Shown: positions 9,674 to 22,209, numbered from the stretch's first letter. The stretch is DNA of 64,000 nt from Symsagittifera roscoffensis (GCF_963678635.1 NC_087065.1:5915209-5979208), one strand, 5' to 3'. Made by a program: numbers and translations. Notes: generated by a model from the letters alone, not told the origin.

Positions 9674-10167
9674 TTAAAGTAAGTCTAATCTCCTTGAAAC
9701 TAATCATGTAATAAAATGCACAATTGTGCAGGTGAATTGACATCAAAAGCAGTTTCTTTTCTCAAATGTTTGGCTTCTGATACTAGGGGACGATTTTGAT
9801 ATACTTTACGAAAAGTTATTCAATTCATTTTGCTGGAAGTGGACCAAAAAGTGAAAACTTTTTACCCAAGGCATTTTCGATGTTCTGCTATGAGAAAGAA
9901 AATAATTTTGGGCTCTTATTTTCTTCACCTTAAAACCAAACCAATTTTATGTTGATTTTTTTTTCAATTTATGAACAATTTAAGTCCATGTTTTTTTGCT
10001 TCGATTTCAATTTTTACAAACATTTAATTTCTTCAAATTTCATCCAAAAACCTCTAATTGGAACAAAACTTTTCTTCGTTTTCTCAATCTGTTACTTTCA
10101 CGGTTAAAACAAACAAAAGCTTGCTTTATCTGAAACAAAATGCCCAATTATTCTGTTTATAGTTGCA

Positions 10168-10187
10168 CGCTCCTGAGTGAGCTTGAC

Positions 10188-10221
<34 letters not shown>

Positions 10222-10241
10222 GCCGATTGCGCCACAAGAGC
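10168..10241 (-). tRNA. tRNA-Asn(GTT), copy 9
   Basis: T54 is G (loop GTCAAGC), damaging the B box; other arms intact. Confidence 0.65.
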
Positions 10242-10707
10242 TGAAAGTAAGTCTAATCTCCTTGAAATCAATCATGTAAGTAAATGGACATTTGTGCAGA
10301 TGAATTGACATCAAAAGCAGTTTCTTTTTTCAAATGTTTCGCTTCCCATACTAGAGGACGATTGTGAGATACTTCACAAGAATTTACTCAATTCATTATG
10401 CTGGAAGTTGACTAAAAAGAGAAACATTTTTACCCAAGGCATTTTCGATGTTCTGTTACGAGAAAGAAAAGAACTTTGCGCTCTTATCTTCTTCACCTTA
10501 AAACCAAACCAATTTTTTGTTGATTTTTTTTCAATTTATGAACAATTTAAGTCCGTTTTTTTGCTTCGATTTAAAATTTTACAAACATTTAATTTCTTCG
10601 AATTTCATCCAAAAACCTCTAATCGGAACAAAATTCTTCTTTGCTTTCTCAATCTGTTACTTTCACGGTTAAAACAAACAATAGCTTGCTTTAATTTGTG
10701 ACGAAAC

Positions 10708-11196
10708 GTGTGACATTCGACCAGAATGGACAAAAATGCAATTTCAAATTCGTAGCCGCTGACCTGGAAGATTAATGGTTTTAGCAGATTAGCGACGTTA
10801 ATTGAACGATTAGACGAATCGTGAAGGTCAGAATATTCTGGAAATTTAATTTTTAAGAATTCGATTTCTGACGTCACACTTCCGAGAAACGATTGAAACG
10901 GCCATTTTGGAGAAAAAAACGAGAAAGAAACACAACAACAATAGTTGCGATAGAATTAACGACGATAAAATAACGAGATACAACTGGGAATTATCAGAGA
11001 CCGCTCCGAGTTGTAACGATTGTGTCGCTACAATCGTTACAGTGCAATTCGAGCAAACGGTGAAGGGTGTTGGGACAGTGTGTGTCCAGCCTTCTGGAAA
11101 GGAGATAAGAACGTTATTTCCCCATGTTCCAGAATCCGGAGGGGTCTCGGGCGGAGAACTTAAACTACTTTATCTAAACTTTTAGCTTCCCTCATA
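10708..11196. repeat. Inserted module, copy 2
   Basis: Same module at the same spacer position. Heat-shock element at 10831-10843, TGACGTCA at 10869-10876. The TATA position reads TATCTAAA. Confidence 0.85.
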
Positions 11197-11255
11197 CCAA
11201 ATAAAAGCTTGCTCTCTTTGGAACAAAATTCCTAACTATTCTGTTCGGAGTTGCA

Positions 11256-11268
11256 CGCTCCTGGGTGT

Positions 11269-11309
<41 letters not shown>

Positions 11310-11329
11310 GCCGATTGCGCCACAAGAGC
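11256..11329 (-). tRNA. tRNA-Asn(GTT), copy 10
   Basis: Reference-like except a G-A mismatch at the top of the T stem. Confidence 0.75.
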
Positions 11330-11823
11330 TGAAAGTAGGTCTAATCTCCTTAAAATCAATCATGTAAAAAAAGCACATTTGTGCAGGTGAATTGACATCA
11401 AAAGAAGTTTCTTCTTTCAAATGTTTCGCTTCCCATACTAGGGGTCGATTTTGAGATACTTTACTAAAATTTACTCAGTTCATTTTGCTGGAAGTGAACC
11501 AGAAGGTGAATATTTTTTTACGCAACGCATTTTCGATGTTCTGATATGAGAAAGAAAAGAATTTTGGGCTCTTATCTTCTTCACCTTAAAACCAAACAAA
11601 TTTTATGCTGGTTTTTTCTTCAATTTATGAATAGGTTAAGTCCATTTTTTTTGCTTCGATTTAAATTTTTACAAACATTTAATTTCTTCAATTTTCATCT
11701 AAAAACCTCTAATCTGAACAAAACTCTTCTTTGTTTTCTCAATCTGTTACTTTCACGGTTAAAACAAACAAAAGCTTTCTTTAATTTGTGATGAAACGCC
11801 TAAATGATCCGTTAGGAGTTGCA

Positions 11824-11897
11824 CGCTCCTCGGTGAGCTTGAACTAGCAACCTTTTGGTTAACAGCCGAACGCACTAGCTTATTGCGCCACAAGAGC
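11824..11897 (-). tRNA. tRNA-Asn-like, anticodon GTT, copy 11
   Basis: T stem GCTAG/TCACC poorly paired, acceptor pair 7 G-G and an anticodon-stem mismatch; relic. Confidence 0.5.
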
Positions 11898-12391
11898 TTA
11901 AAGTAAGTCTAATCTCCTTGAAACTAATCATGTAATAAAATGCACAATTGTGCAGGTGAATTGACATCAAAAGCAGTTTCTTTTCTCAAATGTTTGGCTT
12001 CTGATACTAGGGGACGATTTTGATATACTTTACGAAAAGTTATTCAATTCATTTTGCTGGAAGTGGACCAAAAAGTGAAAACTTTTTACCCAAGGCATTT
12101 TCGATGTTCTGCTATGAGAAAGAAAATAATTTTGGGCTCTTATTTTCTTCACCTTAAAACCAAACCAATTTTATGTTGATTTTTTTTTCAATTTATGAAC
12201 AATTTAAGTCCATGTTTTTTTGCTTCGATTTCAATTTTTACAAACATTTAATTTCTTCAAATTTCATCCAAAAACCTCTAATTGGAACAAAACTTTTCTT
12301 CGTTTTCTCAATCTGTTACTTTCACGGTTAAAACAAACAAAAGCTTGCTTTATTTGAAACAAAATGCCCAATTATTCTGTTTATAGTTGCA

Positions 12392-12404
12392 CGCTCCTGA
12401 GTGA

Positions 12405-12445
<41 letters not shown>

Positions 12446-12465
12446 GCCGATTGCGCCACAAGAGC
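12392..12465 (-). tRNA. tRNA-Asn(GTT), copy 12
   Basis: Duplicate of copy 9 (2,224 bp away) but with the normal T54; complete cloverleaf with two G-U pairs in the T stem. Confidence 0.78.
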
Positions 12466-12932
12466 TGAAAGTAAGTCTAATCTCCTTGAAATCAATCATG
12501 TAAGTAAATGGACATTTGTGCAGATGAATTGACATCAAAAGCAGTTTCTTTTTTCAAATGTTTCGCTTCCCATACTAGAGGACGATTGTGAGATACTTCA
12601 CAAGAATTTACTCAATTCATTATGCTGGAAGTTGACTAAAAAGAGAAACATTTTTACCCAAGGCATTTTCGATGTTCTGTTACGAGAAAGAAAAGAACTT
12701 TGCGCTCTTATCTTCTTCACCTTAAAACCAAACCAATTTTTTGTTGATTTTTTTTCAATTTATGAACAATTTAAGTCCGTTTTTTTTGCTTCGATTTAAA
12801 ATTTTACAAACATTTAATTTCTTCGAATTTCATCCAAAAACCTCTAATCGGAACAAAATTCTTCTTTGCTTTCTCAATCTGTTACTTTCACGGTTAAAAC
12901 AAACAATAGCTTGCTTTAATTTGTGACGAAAC

Positions 12933-13420
12933 GTGTGACATTCGACCAGAATGGACAAAAATGCAATTTCAAATTCGTAGCCGCTGACCTGGAAGATTAA
13001 TGGTTTTAGCAGATTAGCGACGTTAATTGAACGATTAGACGAATCGTGAAGGTCAGAATATTCTGGAAATTTAATTTTTAAGAATTCGATTTCTGACGTC
13101 ACACTTCCGAGAAACGATTGAAACGGCCATTTTGGAGAAAAAACGAGAAAGAAACACAACAACAATAGTTGCGATAGAATTAACGACGATAAAATAACGA
13201 GATACAACTGGGAATTATCAGAGACCGCTCCGAGTTGTAACGATTGTGTCGCTACAATCGTTACAGTGCAATTCGAGCAAACGGTGAAGGGTGTTGGGAC
13301 AGTGTGTGTCCAGCCTTCTGGAAAGGAGATAAGAACGTTATTTCCCCATGTTCCAGAATCCGGAGGGGTCTCGGGCGGAGAACTTAAACTACTTTATCTA
13401 AACTTTTAGCTTCCCTCATA
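12933..13420. repeat. Inserted module, copy 3
   Basis: Part of the 2,224-bp block duplication, so nearly identical to copy 2. Heat-shock element 13056-13068, TGACGTCA 13094-13101. Confidence 0.85.
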
Positions 13421-13479
13421 CCAAATAAAAGCTTGCTCTCTTTGGAACAAAATTCCTAACTATTCTGTTCGGAGTTGCA

Positions 13480-13492
13480 CGCCCCTGGGTGT

Positions 13493-13533
<41 letters not shown>

Positions 13534-13553
13534 GCCGATTGCGCCACAAGAGC
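13480..13553 (-). tRNA. tRNA-Asn(GTT), copy 13
   Basis: Duplicate of copy 10; acceptor pair 3 becomes T-G and the T stem has one G-A mismatch. Confidence 0.72.
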
Positions 13554-14047
13554 TGAAAGTAGGTCTAATCTCCTTAAAATCAATCATGTAAAAAAAGCAC
13601 ATTTGTGCAGGTGAATTGACATCAAAAGAAGTTTCTTCTTTCAAATGTTTCGCTTCCCATACTAGGGGTCGATTTTGAGATACTTTACTAAAATTTACTC
13701 AGTTCATTTTGCTGGAAGTGAACCAGAAGGTGAATATTTTTTTACGCAACGCATTTTCGATGTTCTGATATGAGAAAGAAAAGAATTTTGGGCTCTTATC
13801 TTCTTCACCTTAAAACCAAACAAATTTTATGTTGGTTTTTTCTTCAATATATGAATAGGTTAAGTCCATTTTTTTTGCTTCGATTTAAATTTTTACAAAC
13901 ATTTAATTTCTTCGATTTTCATCTAAAAACCTCTAATCTGAACAAAACTCTTCTTTGTTTTCTCAATCTGTTACTTTCACGGTTAAAACAAACAAAAGCT
14001 TGCTTTAATTTGTGATGAAACGCCTAAATGATCCGTTAGGAGTTGCA

Positions 14048-14121
14048 CGCTCCTCGGTGAGCTTGAACTAGCAACCTTTCGGTTATCAGCCGAACGCGCT
14101 AGCCGATTGCGCCACAAGAGC
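14048..14121 (-). tRNA. tRNA-Asn-derived, anticodon GAT, copy 14
   Basis: Positional duplicate of copy 11, but with anticodon GAT and a restored anticodon stem. T stem still weak. Confidence 0.55.
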
Positions 14122-14960
14122 TGAAGGTTAGTCTAATCTCCTTAAAATCAACCATGAAAGTAAATTGACATTTGTGCAGGTGAAATGAGATCAAAAACAG
14201 TTTCTTTTTTCAAATTTTTCGCTTTCCATACTAGGGGTCGATTTTGAGATACTTTACTCAAATTTACTCAGTTCATTTTGCTGGCAGTGGAACAGGAGGT
14301 GAATATTTTTTTACGCAACGCATTTTCGATGTTCTGATATGAGAAAGAAGAAAATTTTGGGCTCTTATCTTCTTCACCTTAAAACCAAACAAATTTTATG
14401 TTGGTTTTTTCTTCAATTTATGAATAGGTTAAGTCCATTTTTTTTGCTTCGATTTAAATTTTTACAAACATTTAATTTCTTCGAATTTCATCCAAAAACC
14501 TCTAGTCGGAACAAAACTCTTCTTTGTTTTCACAGTCTGTTACTTTCACGGATAAAACAAACAATAGCTTGCTTTACTTTGGAACAAAACGCCTAATTGT
14601 TGCGTTGGGAGCAAATACTTTTGCTGGAAGTGGACCAAAAACTTTAAAAAAATTTTACCCAAGGCATTTTTGATTATCTGTTATGAGAAAGAAAGGAAAT
14701 TTGGGCTCTTATCTTCTTCACCTTAAAATCAAACCAATTTTATGTTGATTTTTTCTTCAATTTATGAATAGATAAATCCAAGTTTTTTTGCTTCGATTTA
14801 AATTTTTACAAACATTTAATTTCTTCAAATCTCATCCAAAAACCTCTAATCCGAACAAAACTCTTCTTTGTTTCCTCAATCTGTTACTTTCACGGTTAAA
14901 ACAAACAATAGCTTGGTTTAATTTGTGACGACACGCCTAATTGTTCCGTTAAGAGTTGCA

Positions 14961-15034
14961 CGCTCCTGCGTGAGCTTGAACTACCAACCTTTCGGTTATC
15001 AGCCGAACGCGCTAGCCGATTGCGCCACAAGAGC
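14961..15034 (-). tRNA. tRNA-Asn-derived, anticodon GAT, copy 15
   Basis: Acceptor, D and anticodon stems intact; T stem GGTAG/TCACG has two mismatches. Confidence 0.6.
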
Positions 15035-15501
15035 TGAAAGTTAGTCTAATCTCCTTAAAATCAACCATGAAAGTAAATTGACATTGTGCAGGTGAAATGA
15101 CATCAAAAACAGTTTCTTTTTTCAAATGTTTCGCTTTCCATACTAGGGGTCGATTTTGAGATACTTTACTAAAATTTACTCAGTTCATTTTGCTGGAAGT
15201 GGACCAGAAGGTGAAAGTTTTTTACGCAACGCATTTTCGATGTTCTGTTATGACAAAGAAAAAAAATTTGGGCTCATATCTTCTTCACCTTAAAACCAAA
15301 CAAACTTCATGTTGATTTTTTCTTCAATTTATGAATAGATTAAGTCCATTTTTTTTGCTTCGATTTAAATTTCTACAAACATTTAATTTCTTCGAATTTC
15401 ATCCAAAAACCTCTGATCGGAACAAAACTCTTCTTTGTTTTCTCAATCTGTTACTTTCACGGTTAAAACAAACAATAGCTTGCTTTAATTTGTGACGAAA
15501 C

Positions 15502-15987
15502 GTGTGACATTCGACCAGAATGGACAAAAATGCTATTTCGAATTCGTAGCCGCTGACCTGGAAGATTATTGGTTTTAGCAGATTAGCGACGTTATTTGAA
15601 CGATTAGACGAATCGTCAAGGTCAGAATATTCTGGAAAATTTAATTTTTAAGAATTCGATTTGTGACGTCACACCTCCAAGAAATGAATGAAACGGCCAT
15701 TTTGGAGAAAAAACGAGAAAGAAACACAACAACAATAGTTGCGATAGAATCAACGACGAGAAAATAACGAGATACAACTGGGAAGTATCAGAGACCGCTC
15801 CGAGTTGTAACGATTGTGTCGCTACAATCGTTACAGAGCAATTCACGCAAACGGTGAAGGGTGTTGGGACAGTGTGTGTCCAGCCTTCTGGAAAGGAGAT
15901 AAGAACGTTATTTCCCCGGATTCCAGAATCTGGAGGGGTCTCGGGCGGAGAACTTAAACTACGTTATCTAAACATTTAGCTTCCTTC
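15502..15987. repeat. Inserted module, copy 4
   Basis: Heat-shock element 15625-15637, TGACGTCA 15664-15671. Confidence 0.85.
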
Positions 15988-16049
15988 AAAACAAATAAAA
16001 GCTTGCTTTCTTTGGAACAAAATTCCTAATTATTCTGTTCTGAGTTGCA

Positions 16050-16072
16050 CGCTCCTGGGTGTGCTTGAACCG

Positions 16073-16103
<31 letters not shown>

Positions 16104-16123
16104 GCCGATTGCGCCACAAGAGC
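16050..16123 (-). tRNA. tRNA-Asn(GTT), copy 16
   Basis: T stem GGCGG/ACACC has two mismatches; the rest is reference. Confidence 0.65.
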
Positions 16124-16964
16124 TGAAAGTAGGTCTAATCTCCTTAAAATCAATCATGTAAAAAAAGCACATTTGTGCAGGTGAATTGACATTAAAAGAA
16201 GTTTCTTCTTTCAAATGTTTCGCTTCCCATACTAGGGGTCAATTTTGAGATACTTTACTTAAATTTACTCAGTTCATTTTGCTGGAAGTGAACCAGAAGG
16301 TGAATATATTTTTTTTACGCAACGCATTTTCGATGTTCTGATATGAGAAAGAAAAGAATTTTGGGCTCTTATCTTCTTCACCTTAAAACCAAACAAATTT
16401 TATGTTGGTTTTTTCTTCAATTTATGAATAGGTTAAGTCCATTTTTTTTGCTTCGATTTAAATTTTTACAAACATTTAATTTCTTCGAATTTCATCCAAA
16501 AACCTCTAGTCGGAACAAAACTCTTCTTTGTTTTCACAGTCTGTTACTTTCACGGATAAAACAAACAATAGCTTGCTTTACTTTGGAACAAAACGCCTAA
16601 TTGTTGCGTTGGGAGCAAATACTTTTGCTGGAAGTGGACCAAAAACTTTAAAAAAATTTTACCCAAGGCATTTTTGATTATCTGTTATGAGAAAGAAAGG
16701 AAATTTGGGCTCTTATCTTCTTCACCTTAAAATCAAACCAATTTTATGTTGATTTTTTCTTCAATTTATGAATAGATAAATCCAAGTTTTTTTGCTTCGA
16801 TTTAATTTTTTACAAACATTTAATTTCTTCAAATCTCATCCAAAAACCTCTAATCCGAACAAAACTCTTCTTTGTTTCCTCAATCTGTTACTTTCACGGT
16901 TAAAACAAACAATAGCTTGGTTTAATTTGTGACGACACGCCTAATTGTTCCGTTAAGAGTTGCA

Positions 16965-17038
16965 CGCTCCTGCGTGAGCTTGAACTACCAACCTTTCGGT
17001 TATCAGCCGAACGCGCTAGCCGATTGCGCCACAAGAGC
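16965..17038 (-). tRNA. tRNA-Asn-derived, anticodon GAT, copy 17
   Basis: Duplicate of copy 15 about 2,004 bp away, same T-stem defects. Confidence 0.6.
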
Positions 17039-17629
17039 TGAAAATTCGTCTAATCTCCTTAAAATCAACCATGAAAGTAAATTGACATTGTGCAGGTGAA
17101 ATGACATCAAAAACAGTTTCTTTTTTCAAATGTTTCGCTTTCCATACTAGGGGTCGATTTTGAGATACTTTACTAAAATTTACTCAGTTCATTTTGCTGG
17201 AAGTGGACCAGAAGGTGAAAGTTTTTTACGCAACGCATTTTCGATGTTCTGTTATGACAAAGAAAAAAAATTTGGGCTCTTATCTTCTTCACCTTAAAAC
17301 CAAACAAACTTCATGTTGATTTTTTCTTCAATTTATAAATAGATTAAGTCCGTTTTTTTGTGCTTCGATTTAAATTTTTACAAACATTTAATTTCTTCGA
17401 ATTTCATCCAAAAACCTCTAATAGAAACAAAACTCTTCTTTGCTTTCTCAATCTGTTACTTTCACGGTTAAAACAAACAATAGCTTGCTTTAATTTGTGA
17501 CGAAACGTGTGACATTCGACCAGAATGGACAAAAATGCTATTTCGAATTCGTAGCCGCTGACCTGGAAGATTAATGGTTTTAGCAGATTAGCGACGTTAT
17601 TTGAACGATTAGACGAATCGTCAAGGTCA

Positions 17630-17642
17630 GAATATTCTGGAA
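17630..17642. promoter_or_regulatory. Perfect three-unit heat-shock element (example)
   Basis: GAA-TA-TTC-TG-GAA fits nGAAnnTTCnnGAAn, the known HSF-binding arrangement. Conserved in module copies 1-5 and 8, decayed in 6 and 7. Whether HSF binds is inference. Confidence 0.5.
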
Positions 17643-17666
17643 AATTTAATTTTTAAGAATTCGATT

Positions 17667-17678
17667 TGTGACGTCACA
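17667..17678. promoter_or_regulatory. CRE-like palindrome TGTGACGTCACA (example)
   Basis: Contains TGACGTCA, the full cAMP-response/bZIP consensus. The 8-mer is present in seven of eight module copies. Confidence 0.5.
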
Positions 17679-18054
17679 CTTCCAAGAAATGAATGAAACG
17701 GCCATTTTGGAGAAAAAACGAGAAAGAAACACAACAACAATAGTTGCGATAGAATCAACGACGAGAAAATAACGAGATACAACTGGGAAGTATCAGAGAC
17801 CGCTCCGAGTTGTAACGATTGTGTCGCTACAATCGTTACAGAGCAATTCACGCAAACGGTGAAGGGTGTTGGGACAGTGTGTGTCCAGCCTTCTGGAAAG
17901 GAGATAAGAACGTTATTTCCCCGGATTCCAGAATCCGGAGGGGTCTCGGGCGGAGAACTCAAACTACTTTATATAAACTTTTAGCTTCCTTCATAACAAA
18001 TAAAAGCTTGCTTTCTTTGGAACAAAATTCCTAATTATTCTGTTCTGAGTTGCA

Positions 18055-18061
18055 CGCTCCT

Positions 18062-18108
<47 letters not shown>

Positions 18109-18128
18109 GCCGAATGCGCCACAAGAGC
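18055..18128 (-). tRNA. tRNA-Asn(GTT), copy 18
   Basis: One change from reference, in the A box (GCGCATTCGG). Confidence 0.8.
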
Positions 18129-18320
18129 TGAAAGGAAGTCTAATCTTTTGCTTCGATTAAAATTTTTACAAACATTTAATTTCTTCGAATTTCTTCCAAA
18201 AACCTCTGATCGGAACAAAACTCTTCTTTGTTTTCTCAATCTGTTACTTTCACGGTTAAAACAAACAATAGCTTGCTTTAATTTGTGATGAAACGCCTAA
18301 ATGATCCGTTAGGAGTTGCA

Positions 18321-18394
18321 CGCTCCCCGGTGAGCTTGAACTACCAACCTTTCGGTTATCAGCCGAACGCGCTAGCCGATTGCGCCACAAGAGC
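18321..18394 (-). tRNA. tRNA-Asn-derived, anticodon GAT, copy 19
   Basis: Acceptor 3' strand GGGGAGC leaves pair 7 as G-G; T stem GGTAG/TCACC has one mismatch. Only 266 bp from copy 18 because the intervening unit is truncated. Confidence 0.55.
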
Positions 18395-18888
18395 TGAAAG
18401 TATGTCTAATCTCCTTAGAATCAATCATGTAAAAAATGCACATTTGTGCAGGTGAATTGACATCAAAAGAAGTTTCTTCTTTCAAATTTTTCGCTTCCCA
18501 AACTAAGGGTCGATTTTGAGATACTTTACTAAAATTTATTCAGTTCATTTTGCTGGAAGTGGACCAGAAGGTGAATAATTTTTTACGCAACGCATTTTCG
18601 ATGTTCTGATATGAGAAAGAAAAAAAATTTGGGCTCTTATCTTCTTCACCTTAAAACCAAACAAATTTTATGTTGGTTTTTTCTTCAATTTATGAATAGA
18701 TTTAGTCCATTTTTTTTGCTTCGATTTAAATTTTTACAAACATTTAATTTCTTCGAATTTCATCCAAAAACCTCTGATCGGAACAAAACTCTTCTTTGTT
18801 TTCTCAAACCTTTACTTTCACCGTTAAAACAAACAATACCTTTCTTTAATTTGTGACGAAACGGTTAAATGTTCCGTTAGGAGTTGCA

Positions 18889-18895
18889 CGCTCCT

Positions 18896-18942
<47 letters not shown>

Positions 18943-18962
18943 GCCGATTGCGCCACAAGAGC
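18889..18962 (-). tRNA. tRNA-Asn(GTT): tRNA-Asn(GTT), copy 20, reference-identical
   Basis: Exact match to the reference, far to the left of the other exact copies. The first T4 on its strand lies 60-63 nt downstream (18826-18829), so a transcript would have a long trailer. Confidence 0.88.
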
Positions 18963-19454
18963 TGAAAGTATGTCTAATCTCCTTAGAATCAATCATGTAG
19001 AAAATGCACATTTAAACAGGTGAATTGACATCAAAAGAAGTTTCTTCTTTCAAATTTTTCGCTTCCCAAACTAAGGGTCGATTTTGAGATACTTTACTAA
19101 AATTTATTCAGTTCATTTTGCTGGAAGTGGACCAGAAGGTGAATAATTTTTTACGCAACGCATTTTCGATGTTCTGATATGAGAAAGAAAAAAATTTGGG
19201 CTCTTATCTTCTTCACCTTAAAACCAAACAAATTTTATGTTGGTTTTTTTTTCAATTTATGAATAGATTAAGTCCATTTTTTTGCTTCGATTAAAATTTT
19301 TACAAACTTTTAATTTCTTCGAATTTCTTCCAAAAACCTCTGATCGGAACAAAACTCTTCTTTGTTTTCTCAATCTGTTACTTTCACGGTTAAAACAAAC
19401 AATAGCTTGCTTTAATTTTTGATGAAACGCCTAAATGAGCCGTTAGGAGTTGCA

Positions 19455-19477
19455 GGCTCCTCGGTGAGCTTGAACTT

Positions 19478-19508
<31 letters not shown>

Positions 19509-19528
19509 GCCGATTGCGCCACAAGAGC
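19455..19528 (-). tRNA. tRNA-Asn-like, anticodon GTT, copy 21
   Basis: Discriminator is C instead of G, acceptor pair 7 is G-G and the T stem (GGAAG/TCACC) is mismatched. Confidence 0.55.
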
Positions 19529-20021
19529 TGAAAGTATGTCTAATCTCCTTAAAATCAATCATGTAAAAAATGCAAATTTGTGCAGGTGAATTGACATCAA
19601 AAGAAGTTTCTTCTTTCAAATTTTTCGCTTCCCATACTAGGGGTCGACTTTGAGATACTTTACTAAAATTTACTCAGTTCATTTTGCTGGAAGTGGACCA
19701 GAAGGTGAAGATTTTTTTACGCAACGCATTTTCAATGTTCTGATATGAGAAAGAAAAGAATTTTGGGCTCTTATCTTCTTCACCTTAAAACCAAACAAAT
19801 TTTATGTTGGTTTTTCTTCAATTTATGAATAGATTAAGTCCATTTTTTTTGCTTCGATTTAAATTTTTACAAACATTTTATTTCTTCGAATTTCATCCAA
19901 AAACCTCTGATCGGAACAAAACTCTTCTTTGTTTTCTCAATCTGTTACTTTCACCGTTAAAGCAAACAATACCTTTCTTTAATTTGTGACGAAACGGTTA
20001 AATTTTCCGTTAGGAGTTGCA

Positions 20022-20028
20022 CGCTCCT

Positions 20029-20075
<47 letters not shown>

Positions 20076-20095
20076 GCCGATTGCGCCACAAGAGC
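20022..20095 (-). tRNA. tRNA-Asn(GTT): tRNA-Asn(GTT), copy 22, reference-identical
   Basis: Exact match to the reference. Confidence 0.88.
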
Positions 20096-20589
20096 TGAAA
20101 GTACGTCTAATCTCCTTAAAATTAATCATGTAAAAAAATGCACATTTGTGCCGGTGAATTGATATCAAAAAAATTTTCTTCTTTTGAATGTTTCGCTTCC
20201 CATACTAGGGGTCGATTTTGAGATACTTTACTAAAATTTACTCAGTTCATTTTGCTGGAAGTGGACCAGAAGGTGAAAATTTTTTTACGCCACGCATTTT
20301 CGATGTTCTGATAAGAGAAAGAAACGAATTTTGGGCTCTTATCTTCTTCACCTTAAAACCAAACAAATTTTATGTTCATTTTTTTTTCAATTTACGAATA
20401 GATTAAGTCCATTTTTTTGCTTCGATTTAAATTTTTACAAACATTTAAATTCTTCGAATTTCATCCAAAAACCTCTGATCGGAACAAAACTCTTCTTTGT
20501 TTTCTCAATCTGTTACTTTCACTGTTAAAACAAACAATAGCTTGCTTTAATTTGTGACGAAACGCCCAAATGTTCCGTTAGGAGTTGCA

Positions 20590-20598
20590 CGCAACTGC

Positions 20599-20643
<45 letters not shown>

Positions 20644-20663
20644 GCCGATTGCGCCACAAGAGC
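20590..20663 (-). tRNA. tRNA-Asn(GTT), copy 23
   Basis: Acceptor 3' strand CAGTTGC breaks pairs 3 and 4; a G-G opens the T stem base. Confidence 0.65.
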
Positions 20664-21156
20664 TGAAAGTATGTCTAATCTCTTTAAAATCAATCATGTA
20701 AAAAAATGCACATTTGTGCAGGTGAATTGACATCAAAAGAAGTTTCTTCTTTCAAATTTTTCGCTTCCCATACTAGGGGTCGATTTTGAGATACTTTACT
20801 AAAATTTACTCAGTTCATTTTGCTGGAAGTGGACCAGAAGGTGAAGATTTTTTTACGCAACGCATTTTCAATGTTCTGATATGAGAAAGAAAAGAATTTT
20901 GGGCTCTTATCTTCTTCACCTTAAAACCAAACAAATTTTATGTTGGTTTTTCTTCAATTTATGAATAGATTAAGTCCATTTTTTTGCTTCGATTTAAATT
21001 TTTACAAACATTTTATTTCTTCGAATTTCATCCAAAAACCTCTGATCGGAACAAAACTCTTCTTTGTTTTCTCAATCTGTTACTTTCACTGTTAAAACAA
21101 ACAATAGCTTGCTTTATTTTGTGACGAAACGCCCAAATGTTCCGTTAGGAGTTGCA

Positions 21157-21165
21157 CGCACCTGC

Positions 21166-21210
<45 letters not shown>

Positions 21211-21230
21211 GCCGATTGCGCCACAAGAGC
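21157..21230 (-). tRNA. tRNA-Asn(GTT), copy 24
   Basis: Acceptor pair 3 is T-T and the T-stem base pair is G-G; otherwise reference. Confidence 0.68.
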
Positions 21231-21723
21231 TGAAAGTATGTCTAATCTCTTTAAAATCAATCATGTAAAAAAATGCACATTTGTGCAGGTGAATTGACAT
21301 CAAAAGCAGTTTCTTCTTTCAAATGTTTCGCTTCCCATACTAGCGGTCGATTTTGAGATACTTTACTAAAATTTACTCAGTTCATTTTGCTGGAAGTGGA
21401 CCAGAAGATGAAAATTCTTTTACGCAACGCATTTTCGATGTTCTGATATGAGAAAGAAAAAAATTTTGGGCTCTTATCTTCTTCACCTTAAAACCAAACA
21501 AATTTTATGTTGATTTTTTCTTCAATTTATCAATAGATTGAGTCCTTTTTTTGCTTCGATTTAAATTTCTACAAACATTTAATTTCTTCGAATTTCATCC
21601 AAAAACCTCTGATCGGAACAAAACTCTTCTTTGTTTTCTCAATCTGTTACTTTCACGGTTAAAACAAACAAAAGCTTGCTTTAATTTGTGACGAAACGCC
21701 TAAATATTCCGTTAGGCGTTACA

Positions 21724-21797
21724 CGCTCCTGGGTGGGCTTGAACCACCAACCTTTCGGTTTACAGCCGAACGCGCTAGCCGATTGCGCCACAAGAAC
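21724..21797 (-). tRNA. tRNA-Asn-derived, anticodon GTA, copy 25
   Basis: Complete cloverleaf: acceptor GTTCTTG/CAGGAGC pairs fully using G-U. Loop CTGTAAA keeps U33 and A37. The body is Asn but the anticodon would read Tyr codons. There is no intron, unlike usual eukaryotic tRNA-Tyr. Confidence 0.7.
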
Positions 21798-22209
21798 TAA
21801 AAGTATGTCTAGTCTCCTTATAATCAATCCTGTAAAAAAATGCACATTCGTGCAAGTGAATTGACATCAAAAGAAGTTTCTTTATTCAAATGTTTCGCTT
21901 CCCATACTAGGGGTCGATTTTGAGATACTTTACTAAAATTTACTCAGTTCATTTTGCTGGAAGTGGACCAGAAGGTGAAAATTTTTTACGCAACGCATTT
22001 TCGATGTTATGTTATGAGAAAGAAAAGAAATTTGAGCTCTTATACTCTTCACCTTAAAACCAAACAAATTTTATGTTGCTTTTTTCGTCAACTTATGAGT
22101 AGATTAAGTCCATTTTTTTGCTTTGATTTAAATTTTTACAAACATTTAATTTCTTCGAATTTAATCCAAAAACCTGAAAAAACTCTTCTTTGTTTTCTCA
22201 ATCTGTTAC

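Larger units (their letters stand above)
9674..14121. repeat. 2.22-kb block duplicated in tandem
   Basis: tRNA copies 9, 10, 11 and module 2 recur as copies 12, 13, 14 and module 3 at a constant offset of about 2,224 bp, with shared private variants in the spacers. Confidence 0.85.
17507..17995. repeat. Inserted module, copy 5
   Basis: Most promoter-like copy: heat-shock element 17630-17642, TGACGTCA within palindrome TGTGACGTCACA at 17667-17678, and TATATAAA at 17970-17977, all readable towards the right (antisense to the next tRNA). Confidence 0.85.
14122..18128. repeat. 2.0-kb block duplicated in tandem
   Basis: Offset about 2,004 bp. Each half has a truncated unit without a tRNA (junctions GGGAGCAAATAC near 14608 and 16612), a GAT tRNA, a module and a GTT tRNA. 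Confidence 0.8.

Noticed and set aside
11546-11791. Recurrent + strand open frame of 60-85 codons in many units (starting at ATGAGAAAG)
   Set aside because: It reappears only because the unit repeats; it is broken by indels in T-runs in many copies, ends at varying places, has extreme Phe/Leu/Lys bias from AT-rich DNA, and nothing supports translation.
17627-17962. - strand open frame of about 110 codons in the module with a hydrophobic stretch
   Set aside because: It starts at TTG rather than ATG, overlaps the regulatory-looking motifs and hairpin, and varies in length between module copies; more simply a chance frame.
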